This document shows, one piece after another, positions 1-6,780 of a stretch of 9,131 nucleotides of DNA. Under the pieces are notes generated by a model. That model was not told where the DNA came from and made no database searches. It saw only the letters and a list, made by a program, of their open reading frames with translations. The stretch lies in NCBI GenBank assembly GCA_005116795.1, contig SWDL01000447.1, positions 1 through 9,131 of the forward strand. Direction: 5' to 3'. Positions within the stretch are counted from its first letter, which is position 1. Each line of letters begins with the position of its first letter. This stretch comes from Nitrospira sp. Its GTDB lineage: Bacteria; Nitrospirota; Nitrospiria; Nitrospirales; Nitrospiraceae. The position numbers and the translations under genes were made by a program.

Positions 1-137
1 ATAATTCGAAAAACTCTATCACAATGGTGAACGGAAATGCTGTCCACTGACGTGCGGCGCTCGATTGCCGCAATTTCATACCGTGACTGAGATGCCTAAG
101 TAATTGGGATATGGTGGATTTCCCTCAAAATGTTGCA

Positions 138-147
138 GGGGGGGGGG
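138..147. repeat. Homopolymer run of ten G
   Basis: Ten consecutive G lie about 190 bases before the start of the CNNM/CorC gene. Runs of this length are prone to slippage in replication and to sequencing or assembly error. Nothing places it at a promoter spacer or inside a reading frame, so a regulatory role is not supported. Confidence 0.9.
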
Positions 148-211
148 CACTATGATAGATGTAGTCACCGGTGTGTAATCCACAGATGCATCTGCCTGAC
201 CTCCCATTGAA

Positions 212-254
212 ACTGTCCAGGGTCCTTCGTCATCAAGATGTGGGACTGTCCAGG
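212..254. repeat. Two copies of ACTGTCCAGG, 33 bases apart
   Basis: The 10-mer occurs at 212-221 and 245-254. The part CAGGGT (218-223) can also pair with ACCCTG (258-263). The copies could be a binding site pair for a regulator of the downstream gene, but a chance repeat is equally possible. Confidence 0.3.
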
Positions 255-284
255 ATAACCCTGAGCGCCATCATGCTCGTTCGT

Positions 285-304
285 GTCACGGTTGAGGCCG
301 TGAC
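285..304. repeat. Small perfect hairpin, 7-bp stem
   Basis: GTCACGG (285-291) and CCGTGAC (298-304) form a perfect stem around a 6-base loop, ending 31 bases before the ATG at 336. No T-run follows on either strand, so it does not look like an intrinsic terminator. An operator or a chance palindrome are both possible. Confidence 0.35.
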
Positions 305-321
305 CGTCACTCGTCCCTAAT
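292..321 (+). promoter_or_regulatory. Weak candidate promoter for the CNNM/CorC gene
   Basis: TTGAGG (292-297) and CCTAAT (316-321) each match the sigma-70 consensus at 4 of 6 positions, with an 18-base spacer. Transcription would start near 328, leaving almost no 5' leader before the ATG at 336. That would fit the absence of a Shine-Dalgarno sequence there. The match is weak and the -35 box overlaps the hairpin at 285-304. Confidence 0.2.
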
Positions 322-335
322 TGGTTTGATCACCT

Positions 336-1634
336 ATGGATCTCCTTATTTTAGGGGGGTTGATTTTTTTGTCGGCTGTGATTTCGGCGGCGGAGATCGG
401 CTTTTTCTCCGTCAGCGAGCCCCGGTTACGGGCCTTGGCGGAGACCGGGGGGCACCGGGCTTGCCTGGCCCTCCGTCTGCGGAGCAATCCCCAACGGCTG
501 CTGTCCACCATCATGATCGGGGACAACATGGTGAACATCGGGGCCGCCTCTTGGGCGACCATCCTCACCATCCGGTATTTCGGATCCGAAGCCGTCGCCA
601 TCGCCACGGGAATCCTAACCTTCCTGCTGCTCATCTTCGGGGATATCGTGCCCAAGACGCTTGCGGCCAAACATGCCGTGCCGGTGGTCCTGATGATGGC
701 CTACCCGGTCTACTGGATCGAGTCCATGTTGTCCCCGGTCCTCTACGTCATGGAGCCGATGATCGCCAGGCTGACCGGCGGGAAGGGGCTCACGGTGCCG
801 TTCGTGACTGAGGAAGAGCTCAAGATCATGTTGGATGTCGGCGGCAAGGCCGGAGTCATCGAGACTGGAGAGGTCAAGATGATCCGTAACGTGTTCCAGC
901 TCAACGACATCACCGCAGAAGATGCCATGACGCCGAGGATCTATGTCTTCGCCTTGGACGGCAATCTAGCGCTCAAAGACGTTCGGGAGCAGCTCTTCAA
1001 GTCGAAATACTCACGGATTCCGGTCTTTGACGGAGGACTCGACAACATTACCGGTGTGCTCTACAAAGACAAGGCCTTGATGGAGCTGGCGTTGGGCCAT
1101 GATGGCGTCCGTCTTAAGGAGATCGCGCATCCCCCCTTGTTCGTGCCCAGGGGCAAGCAGGCCGACGACCTCATGAAACAATTCCAGCAGGAAAAACGCC
1201 ACATGGCGATGGTGGTCAACGAGTTCGGCGGGGTGATGGGGCTGGTCACCCTGGAGGACTTGATCGAAGAGGTGATCGGCGAAATTCTCGACGAAACGGA
1301 CGTGACCGAAGAACTGATCAAGCGGATCGGAAAGAACCAGATTCTGGTCCACGGTCGCACCGAAGTTCGGAAAATCAACGAATTTCTGAAGGTCGATCTC
1401 GGCATGGAGTCGGGGACGACGATCAGCGGCCTCGTCCAGGATCACCTCGGACGCATCCCGGCGGTCGGGGAGGAAACAGTCGTGAATCAATGTCGCCTGG
1501 TGATCTACGATGCGGATCTGCGGTCCATCAAGAGCGTCATGATCTTCAAGGAAGAGAAAACCTCGCCCCCTTCCGAGTCCTTCGCCGCCGGGGTGTTGCC
1601 CGAAGCCGCGGGAGAAGTCGCCACCGCTAGGTAG
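336..1634 (+). CDS. CNNM/CorC (HlyC) family membrane CBS-domain protein
   Basis: A 432-residue inner-membrane protein of the CNNM/CorC (HlyC/CorC, UPF0053) family. Members are linked to magnesium or cobalt efflux and ion homeostasis, and the older 'hemolysin' label is not well founded. The N-terminal transmembrane domain (about 1-140) has hydrophobic segments near 3-19, 64-80, 85-104 and 112-136, with family motifs EIGFFSVS (20-27), GDNMVNIGA (62-70) and FGDIVPK (101-107). A CBS pair follows: AMTPR (197-201) and YSRIPVF (225-231) mark the first half, VVNEFGGVMGLVTLEDLIEE (293-312) the second. The C-terminal CorC_HlyC domain covers about 328-405, and the last 25 residues are low-complexity. 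The length is normal for the family. The ATG at 336 begins the membrane domain in the usual way, although no Shine-Dalgarno precedes it. Its stop runs 8 bases into the end of converging ligA. The family is clear, but the transported ion cannot be read from the sequence. Confidence 0.92.
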   Translation: MDLLILGGLIFLSAVISAAEIGFFSVSEPRLRALAETGGHRACLALRLRSNPQRLLSTIMIGDNMVNIGAASWATILTIRYFGSEAVAIATGILTFLLLIFGDIVPKTLAAKHAVPVVLMMAYPVYWIESMLSPVLYVMEPMIARLTGGKGLTVPFVTEEELKIMLDVGGKAGVIETGEVKMIRNVFQLNDITAEDAMTPRIYVFALDGNLALKDVREQLFKSKYSRIPVFDGGLDNITGVLYKDKALMELALGHDGVRLKEIAHPPLFVPRGKQADDLMKQFQQEKRHMAMVVNEFGGVMGLVTLEDLIEEVIGEILDETDVTEELIKRIGKNQILVHGRTEVRKINEFLKVDLGMESGTTISGLVQDHLGRIPAVGEETVVNQCRLVIYDADLRSIKSVMIFKEEKTSPPSESFAAGVLPEAAGEVATAR

Positions 1635-3666
1635 CGCGGCCGGCGTCGGCCTGCTCGCTCAGTAGGGCGGTAAATTGCTCCTCTGTGAGAATCGTCACCC
1701 CCAGCGTTGTGGCCCGGTCGAGTGTGGTCCCGGCATCGGTTCCGGCCACCACATAATCCGTCTGCTTGCTGACGCTGGAGGCGGCCCGCCCTCCCAGGGC
1801 TTCGACTCTCCGCTTGGCCTCATTCCGTGAGTAGCCCTGGAGTCCACCCGTAAAGACGAAGGTCTTGCCTTCGAAGGCGCGGTGTCCCGTGGCGCCTTCC
1901 GGAGCCTCGGCGACGACGAGGCCGAGCCGGCGGAGGCGGGCGATGACCTCCCGATTGTGGGCTTCACGGAAAAACGATTCGAGACTCGCGGCAATTTCAG
2001 GGCCGATCTCATGGACGGACTCCAATTGCCCGCGGTCTGCTGCCATGACGGCATCAAGGGTTCTGAAACGGCGGGCGAGCACCTGCGCGATGTGTCGGCC
2101 GACTTGCCGGATGCCGAGCCCCATGAGGAACCGGTCCAGCGAGACCTGCTTGCTCTGTTCAATAGCCTTGATCAGGAGTGACGCCGACCGGTCGGCAAAT
2201 CCCTCGAGCGGCAGGAGTTGTTCTGTCGTGAGAGTATAGAGATCCGCCAGATCCTTCACGAGACCCTGTTCGACCAACTGGACCACGGTTTTCTTGCCGA
2301 GCCCTTCGATGTTGAGCGCGGACTTGGCGGCAAAGTGTTCCAAGGCTCCGGTGAGCTGGGCCCGACAGGCCGCCTGGCCGGTGCAATAGTAGTACGCGCC
2401 TTCTCGGGCCACGGTGGCCCCGCAGACCGGGCAGTGATCGGGCATACGAAAAGGCTCCCGTCGCGGCTCCCCGGCCACCATCACGCGCTCGGCAATCGCC
2501 GGGATCACGTCGCCGGCCCGCTCCACTTTGACGGTGTCGCCGACCCGCACATCCTTGCGCGCCACTTCGTCGGCGTTGTGCAACGTGGCGCGACTGATGG
2601 TCACGCCGCCCACTTCCACAGGCGTCAACAGGGCCAACGGCGTCAAGGTCCCCGTTCGGCCGACTGAGACCACGATGTCCTGAATCTGCGTAATCTCTTT
2701 TCGAGGCGTAAACTTGAAGGCGATGGCCCACCGCGGGCTTCGTGACTTCTCGCCGAGCTGCTCCTGCTGGTCCCGGCGGTCGATCTTGACCACGAGGCCG
2801 TCGATCTCGAAGGGCAGGCGATCGCGTTGCGCTTCCATCTGTGCATGGAAATTCAGCACCTCCTCGATCGAGGAGCAGCGCTGCCGTTGTTGAGGCGCCG
2901 GGAGGCCCCACCGGACCAGGGCCTCCAGTTCATCCCCATGGGTCAATGGCTGTGCGCCGGACGCAGCCATGATCTCATAGCACGTCACGACGAGGGGCCG
3001 ATCGGCCGTGATGCGGGAATCCAACTGTCGCAGCGAACCGGCGGCTGCATTGCGGGGATTGGCAAAGGCGTCCTCCCCACGCTCCGTCATCCGTCGGTTC
3101 AAGGCGTGGAAGTCCGGTAGACGCATATACACCTCGCCGCGAACGGCCAGGTGCGTCGGGAGCGACGGCTCCGGCAGAAGCTGTAACGGCAGGGACCGCA
3201 TGGTGCGTAAATTGATCGTGACGTCTTCTCCCGTGGTCCCGTCGCCACGGGTGGACCCGCGCACGAAGGTCCCACCTTCATACACCAGTTCAACAGACAA
3301 TCCGTCGAATTTGGGCTCCACGGTGTAGTCGATCGGCTCCTGCTCCAGTTCCTTCTTCATGCGTTTGTCGAAGGCCAGGACGTCCTCCCGATCCACGATC
3401 GAGTCAAGGCTGAGCATCGGTCGCTCGTGCCGGACTTTCTTCAGTTCATCGAGGGGAGGGGCGCCGATCCGCTGAGTGGGAGAGTCCGGAGTGATGAGAT
3501 CGGGATGGACGGATTCCAGGTCTTGCAGTTCACGGAAGAGGCGATCGTACGCCGCATCCGAAATCTCCGGTCGATCTTTCACGTAGTACAGATGATCGTG
3601 TCGACGGATCTCGGTCCGCAATTCGTCGAGACGACGCGCAGCCTGTCCTCGATCCGAAACGCTCAT
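1627..3666 (-). CDS. ligA: NAD+-dependent DNA ligase LigA
   Basis: A 679-residue DNA ligase that seals 3'-OH/5'-phosphate nicks during replication and repair, using NAD+ to adenylate itself. All domains are present and the length is normal (E. coli LigA is about 670). Domain Ia carries the NMN-binding stretch HDHLYYV (23-29) with DAAYD (37-41). The adenylation domain has EPKFDG (117-122) with the AMP-accepting Lys119, RGDGTTGED (140-148), GEVYM (177-181), FANPRNAAAGSLRQLD (201-216), EIDGLVVKID (287-296) and PRWAIAFKF (311-319). The OB-fold follows with VGRTG (335-339) and ATLHNADE (360-367). The zinc finger uses Cys412, Cys415, Cys428 and Cys434. Helix-hairpin-helix repeats occupy about 445-590 and a BRCT domain about 596-672. 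The ATG at 3664-3666 gives the expected N-terminus, and the Shine-Dalgarno is weak. It lies 58 bases after the unknown gene on the same strand, so it may be read from that operon. No strong promoter was seen in the gap. Confidence 0.98.
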   Translation of the reverse strand: MSVSDRGQAARRLDELRTEIRRHDHLYYVKDRPEISDAAYDRLFRELQDLESVHPDLITPDSPTQRIGAPPLDELKKVRHERPMLSLDSIVDREDVLAFDKRMKKELEQEPIDYTVEPKFDGLSVELVYEGGTFVRGSTRGDGTTGEDVTINLRTMRSLPLQLLPEPSLPTHLAVRGEVYMRLPDFHALNRRMTERGEDAFANPRNAAAGSLRQLDSRITADRPLVVTCYEIMAASGAQPLTHGDELEALVRWGLPAPQQRQRCSSIEEVLNFHAQMEAQRDRLPFEIDGLVVKIDRRDQQEQLGEKSRSPRWAIAFKFTPRKEITQIQDIVVSVGRTGTLTPLALLTPVEVGGVTISRATLHNADEVARKDVRVGDTVKVERAGDVIPAIAERVMVAGEPRREPFRMPDHCPVCGATVAREGAYYYCTGQAACRAQLTGALEHFAAKSALNIEGLGKKTVVQLVEQGLVKDLADLYTLTTEQLLPLEGFADRSASLLIKAIEQSKQVSLDRFLMGLGIRQVGRHIAQVLARRFRTLDAVMAADRGQLESVHEIGPEIAASLESFFREAHNREVIARLRRLGLVVAEAPEGATGHRAFEGKTFVFTGGLQGYSRNEAKRRVEALGGRAASSVSKQTDYVVAGTDAGTTLDRATTLGVTILTEEQFTALLSEQADAGRAT

Positions 3667-3695
3667 CTGCGGGGGCCTTGCCTTATCTTATTGGT

Positions 3696-3726
3696 GAACG
3701 CCGATCGCGTCGGCCGATCGCCGTTC
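3696..3726. repeat. Imperfect hairpin between the unknown gene and ligA
   Basis: GAACG, a C, then CGATCG (3696-3707) pairs with CGATCG, a C, then CGTTC (3715-3726). That is 11 base pairs with one C-C mismatch and a 7-base loop. It overlaps the last two bases of the unknown gene's stop codon on the minus strand. No T-run follows in either direction, so it is not a standard intrinsic terminator. It could be an intercistronic RNA hairpin affecting processing or the ratio of the two products, or a protein-binding palindrome. Confidence 0.5.
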
Positions 3727-5608
3727 ATTCCTGGATGAACTTCGCGGCATAGCTGCGAATGTCATGGCCGTTCAGCACGTGAAATCGGCGTAGACGGTCG
3801 ATGGTCTGGCCGGAGAACCGGTGCAACGGGATGTACACGAGCCGTTTGCCGAAACGTCGGGCCATGTGGCGCCATCGCGCGCGGGGCGGCGTGGGGGCCA
3901 CGAGCGCGACATGGCGTTCCTGCGAGTGAAGGACGGCCGCGGCCACCAAGCGCTCTTCAAGCGTCCGGGCGAAGCTGAGACGGGGATCGGTCCAAATATC
4001 GGGAATCGCACGAGGAGGGAATAAGAACAGGGCTCCGCCATATTCCGATCGGCCGACTCCAGGACCGACCATCGAATTGTGAAACGGCGTGGCATAGAAA
4101 CACAGGGTGGATTCCTGCGCATGTTCGGCGTACCAGGTGGCCTGCCAGGGAAATCGGTCCGGCTCGGCCGGAGATTCAAACACCAACACCACCGCGTCCA
4201 CTCGTCCCCGCGACGGCGGGAGCTCCTTCACGTAGAGTTCCATCCGCTTCGGCCCGACCGCGGATCGCCGGCGCAGGCTCTCCGGCCACCGGCGCAAGGT
4301 TTCACGAAGGTCGATCCCGTCCTTGACGGAGGTCGTGAATTTCTCGACACGGGCCAGGTCTGCGCCGAGGATGGCCTTGGCCTGTTCGCGAACGTGACTC
4401 GTAAAGCTCTCGATGCGCGTATCCTCCGGCGGCCAGGAACATTGCCGATAGGGATTCCATTGGAGGCCCCATTGCCGGCTGGTTCGGGGGGTCGGGTTGG
4501 GCTTGAGGGTGAGCCTGCGCCAGGCCAACGGCGGCCCCGGCAGGCGGTTCTTGGCCCGGGCCACGGTGCCGTCAGGGAATTCCAGCCTGCCTATTCCAGC
4601 CAGCAGACGACCGTCATTGGACTCGTCATCCTCCGGCTGGTACCGGTAGCGTTTGGCCGTCTCCAGGAGGGCAACGGCAAAGTCGTCTCCGGCCAGTTGC
4701 TTGGCGGCGGTGACGAGTGAGTAGAGATCGGGCGTCAGGCGCCGATCGAGCAGCGCGAGATTGCGCACGTACTGGAGGTACTGCTGGAACAAATAGGGCG
4801 TGATCTTCGTGTGCCCGGACCGGCGTTGTGCGTCATAGTGCCCGCGTGATTCGATGAGCAGTTCCTTGATGCCGTCGATCGACAGGAGGCGATCGGACCG
4901 GACCTCTTCGCGCCGACGCTCTGAGAGCTCAGTCAGAAAGGGCAGCTCGCCCAGGATGAAGTAGAGGCTCTTCGGCGCGACCTCGTAGGTCTGGGAGCGT
5001 CCGGCCGGGAGTTCCGGTCGTTCATAGTCCCGCCGTTCCTGGTAGGCGTCGCGGAGCCAAGGCCAGTCCACGACCGGACAGAGGCAGAGCATGGCCTCAT
5101 AGTCCAACTCCAGCTCGTGCAGGCGAAAGGCCATCCAGTTGATGCGCGCGCGGCGTTGGCTCCCCTCGACCGGGGGCGGGAGCGAGGGCAGCAGTGCGCA
5201 GGCAAACGCCTCCAGCGAGAGCTGCTTGAGCGCGAAGGGATCAGGCGCGGGAAAGGGATCGGGCTCGAAGACCGACACGTCCCGATCGAGATAGGCCCGC
5301 GCGATCTGTTCGCCCATCGCGACACGGAGACCCATGATGACGGGCTGGCAGGGATCGACCGGCACGTAGCTGACGGTGAGGCCTCGGTCGTGATCCGGTT
5401 CAGGCAGCGTGACGAGGCTGACGCGAGGGAGCCGACCAATGGCCTGTTCCAGCGGAGACTCGACGGACGGGGGGAGCGGGACGGCCAAGCAATCGTAGGG
5501 CGCCGCGATCAGCGTCTCCCGCACTTCCTGGGCCATGTCGCCGCTCCCGTGAACGATGGGAAGCATCGTGATGCGCGGGGAGAGGCGAAAAATGGCGTCG
5601 CGATTCAT
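3725..5608 (-). CDS. Unrecognised 627-residue protein paired with a MoxR-like ATPase
   Basis: I do not recognise a named family. The protein looks soluble: no signal peptide, no membrane segment, many arginines and prolines. Three regions can be seen. Residues 13-117 read like an alpha/beta unit: a strand ending in VHGSGD (19-24), a helix, then YDCLAVPLPPS (38-48), then VSYVPVDP (79-86) before a helix GLRVAMGEQIARAYL (93-107). This order resembles DUF5682 and the TraB/EreA/ChaN-like proteins, which is a pattern-level inference only. Residues 125-330 are mainly helical and charged. Residues 465-627 form a second alternating strand/helix unit, with strands at VDAVVLVF (470-477), STLCFYA (500-506), GALFLFP (525-531), HVALVAP (566-572) and RLVYIPL (589-595). 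No VWA MIDAS motif (DxSxS) and no nuclease, protease or kinase motif was found. Its ATG overlaps the ATPase stop (ATGA, 5605-5608), so the two are probably translationally coupled and act together. Confidence 0.85.
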   Translation of the reverse strand: MNRDAIFRLSPRITMLPIVHGSGDMAQEVRETLIAAPYDCLAVPLPPSVESPLEQAIGRLPRVSLVTLPEPDHDRGLTVSYVPVDPCQPVIMGLRVAMGEQIARAYLDRDVSVFEPDPFPAPDPFALKQLSLEAFACALLPSLPPPVEGSQRRARINWMAFRLHELELDYEAMLCLCPVVDWPWLRDAYQERRDYERPELPAGRSQTYEVAPKSLYFILGELPFLTELSERRREEVRSDRLLSIDGIKELLIESRGHYDAQRRSGHTKITPYLFQQYLQYVRNLALLDRRLTPDLYSLVTAAKQLAGDDFAVALLETAKRYRYQPEDDESNDGRLLAGIGRLEFPDGTVARAKNRLPGPPLAWRRLTLKPNPTPRTSRQWGLQWNPYRQCSWPPEDTRIESFTSHVREQAKAILGADLARVEKFTTSVKDGIDLRETLRRWPESLRRRSAVGPKRMELYVKELPPSRGRVDAVVLVFESPAEPDRFPWQATWYAEHAQESTLCFYATPFHNSMVGPGVGRSEYGGALFLFPPRAIPDIWTDPRLSFARTLEERLVAAAVLHSQERHVALVAPTPPRARWRHMARRFGKRLVYIPLHRFSGQTIDRLRRFHVLNGHDIRSYAAKFIQE

Positions 5609-6603
5609 TTGTCCGGATGCAACGGATCGTTACTCTCGAAGAAGAAATCGCCCAGGCCCTGAGGCAACGAATGATCGCCGAGCGCTCCGGCACGGCGGCG
5701 CGAGAGCGAGGGGAGGTCCACGGCGTCATCGCCCAGGACCTTCGTGACGGCCTCTCGCCACACCTGGTCTTTTGCCAGCGGGTGCGCCGGGTCCAGCGCA
5801 AGGCGTTTGATGGCATATTGCAGCATGTGCAGGCCGTCGCGGACCGAGAATGCCAGATTCAATTGGTGGGCCTCCTGGAGGAATTGCACGGTCAGGGCCA
5901 ACAGGTCTTCGGGGGCAAATGGCAGATGGTAGCGCAGGATGGCCAGCTCATCCTCCTTGCGTGGGAATCCCATCTGCAGCGTCGGTTGGAGACGGGACAG
6001 GATATAGTCGGGGACTTCGTAGGTCGAGGCGTCCTCGTTCATGGTGACGCAGCAGCGGAAGTCGGCATGGGCGTGAATTTGGATGCCGGCCACGATGGAC
6101 TCCACGGATCGCCGGTGATCGAGCAGCGGGGCGAGGGAGGCCCAGCTCTTCTCGTTCATGCGGTTGCCTTCGTCCAGGACGCAGACGCCGCCGGTGAGCA
6201 TCGCGGTCACCAGGGGAGAGGCGTGGTAGGCAATGGCGCCGGATTCGGCCAGGACGGGAGTCACCAGCAGGTCTTCGGGGCGCGTATCGGCCGTGCACTG
6301 GAAAATATAGAGGTCTTGTTTCCGCTCATGCGCCGCCGCCATGGCCAGCGTGGTCTTGCCGATGCCCGGATGACCGGTGATCCGGGGTGACAGCGGGAGG
6401 TCCCGTGGATCCACCATCAGCCAGCAAGCGAGAAGTTGTCTCAGGATGTCTTTCTCGCCGATCCATTCAAGAGACGAGGCGAGTGTCGGGGCTAAGCGCA
6501 GCGTGACCCCGTCGATCATCCGGTTGCGTGCGCTGGCGGAGGAGGCTGGGATGGTCATCGAGAAGCGCTCAGGATCACGGCCAGGTTCAGGTGAAACTAT
6601 CAC
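5605..6603 (-). CDS. MoxR-like AAA+ ATPase
   Basis: A AAA+ ATPase of the AAA_5/MoxR type. Such proteins use ATP hydrolysis to remodel or activate a partner, often helping assembly or metal insertion. Visible motifs are Walker A GHPGIGKT (77-84), Walker B VCVLDEGNRM (140-149) with the catalytic Glu145, sensor-1 Asn in CCVTMNE (184-190) and a probable arginine finger in ILSRLQP (201-207). The C-terminal helical lid spans about 215-290 and an Arg/Ser-rich tail follows. The start is uncertain. The longest form begins at GTG 6603 (332 residues), with GGAG only 2 bases before it. ATG at 6558 (317 residues) and ATG at 6519 (304 residues) lack any Shine-Dalgarno but sit nearer the conserved core. It is first in a minus-strand block with the unknown gene and ligA. 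A VWA-domain partner, common beside MoxR genes, is absent from the window. Confidence 0.9.
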   Translation of the reverse strand: MIVSPEPGRDPERFSMTIPASSASARNRMIDGVTLRLAPTLASSLEWIGEKDILRQLLACWLMVDPRDLPLSPRITGHPGIGKTTLAMAAAHERKQDLYIFQCTADTRPEDLLVTPVLAESGAIAYHASPLVTAMLTGGVCVLDEGNRMNEKSWASLAPLLDHRRSVESIVAGIQIHAHADFRCCVTMNEDASTYEVPDYILSRLQPTLQMGFPRKEDELAILRYHLPFAPEDLLALTVQFLQEAHQLNLAFSVRDGLHMLQYAIKRLALDPAHPLAKDQVWREAVTKVLGDDAVDLPSLSRRRAGALGDHSLPQGLGDFFFESNDPLHPDK

Positions 6604-6623
6604 AGCTCCAGAGGAGGGTCAAA
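6596..6623 (-). promoter_or_regulatory. Weak candidate promoter for the AAA+ ATPase block
   Basis: On the minus strand TTGACC (6623-6618) is followed after 16 bases by GATAGT (6601-6596, 4 of 6 matches to the -10 consensus). If used, transcription would begin inside the longest ATPase frame, making ATG 6558 or 6519 the true start. This is a consensus match only. Confidence 0.2.
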
Positions 6624-6656
6624 CCTGTCTTTTCAACGGGTTCGGGCGTTTCCGCT

Positions 6657-6686
6657 TTGACAAGCAGGGGCCTGCGGCTCTATCCT
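6657..6686 (+). promoter_or_regulatory. Sigma-70-like promoter for the LysM lipoprotein-trpE unit
   Basis: A perfect TTGACA (6657-6662) is followed after 18 bases by TATCCT (6681-6686, 4 of 6 matches). Transcription would start near 6693, leaving a leader of about 88 bases before the ATG at 6781. The site lies in the divergent spacer where a promoter is expected. I see no leader peptide with tandem Trp codons and no clear attenuator hairpin in that leader. Confidence 0.5.
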
Positions 6687-6765
6687 TAACGATTGCATTG
6701 ACCCCACACGATGCTCAGAGTGTCAGGGAGTGGGTGACCGGCATCCGACAGAGGAATTGTCCATC

Positions 6766-6773
6766 AGGAGGGG
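6766..6773 (+). promoter_or_regulatory. Ribosome binding site that fixes the lipoprotein start
   Basis: AGGAGGGG lies 7 bases before the ATG at 6781. The reading frame stays open back to 6730, but only the 6781 start places a lipoprotein signal peptide at the N-terminus and has this strong site. Confidence 0.85.
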
Positions 6774-6780
6774 AGACGAC

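Larger units (their letters stand above)
1..335. other. Non-coding stretch upstream of the CNNM/CorC gene
   Basis: I find no convincing gene here. It is visibly richer in A and T than the genes that follow, and reading frames on both strands are short. It holds a run of ten G (138-147), a 10-base direct repeat (ACTGTCCAGG at 212-221 and 245-254) and a 7-bp hairpin (285-304). It is probably the intergenic region behind a gene lying outside the window, possibly with decayed sequence in it. I see no tRNA-like or riboswitch-like fold. Confidence 0.6.

Noticed and set aside
186..320. A 44-codon plus-strand frame (ATG 186 to TAA 320) ending 15 bases before the CNNM/CorC gene.
   Set aside because: It has no Shine-Dalgarno, spans the direct repeat and the hairpin, and its product resembles nothing I know. 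A chance frame is more likely than a small gene.
328..352. The sequence GATCACCT followed shortly by GATCTCCTT resembles the 3' end of 16S rRNA.
   Set aside because: The match is short and interrupted, lies over a normal protein start, and no other rRNA sequence surrounds it.
2159..2911. A 250-codon minus-strand frame inside ligA.
   Set aside because: It overlaps the intact ligA frame, is very rich in Arg and Gly as GC-rich shadow frames are, and shows no domain.
4079..4720. A 213-codon plus-strand frame opposite the unknown gene.
   Set aside because: The minus-strand frame is far longer and is supported by the ATGA coupling to the ATPase. The plus-strand product has the low-complexity make-up of a shadow.
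5617..6390. A 257-codon plus-strand frame opposite the ATPase gene.
   Set aside because: The minus strand encodes clear Walker A, Walker B and sensor motifs, so the plus frame is a shadow.
6730..6780. A longer N-terminus for the LysM lipoprotein starting at 6730.
   Set aside because: It would bury the signal peptide 17 residues inside the protein and ignore the strong ribosome binding site at 6766-6773.
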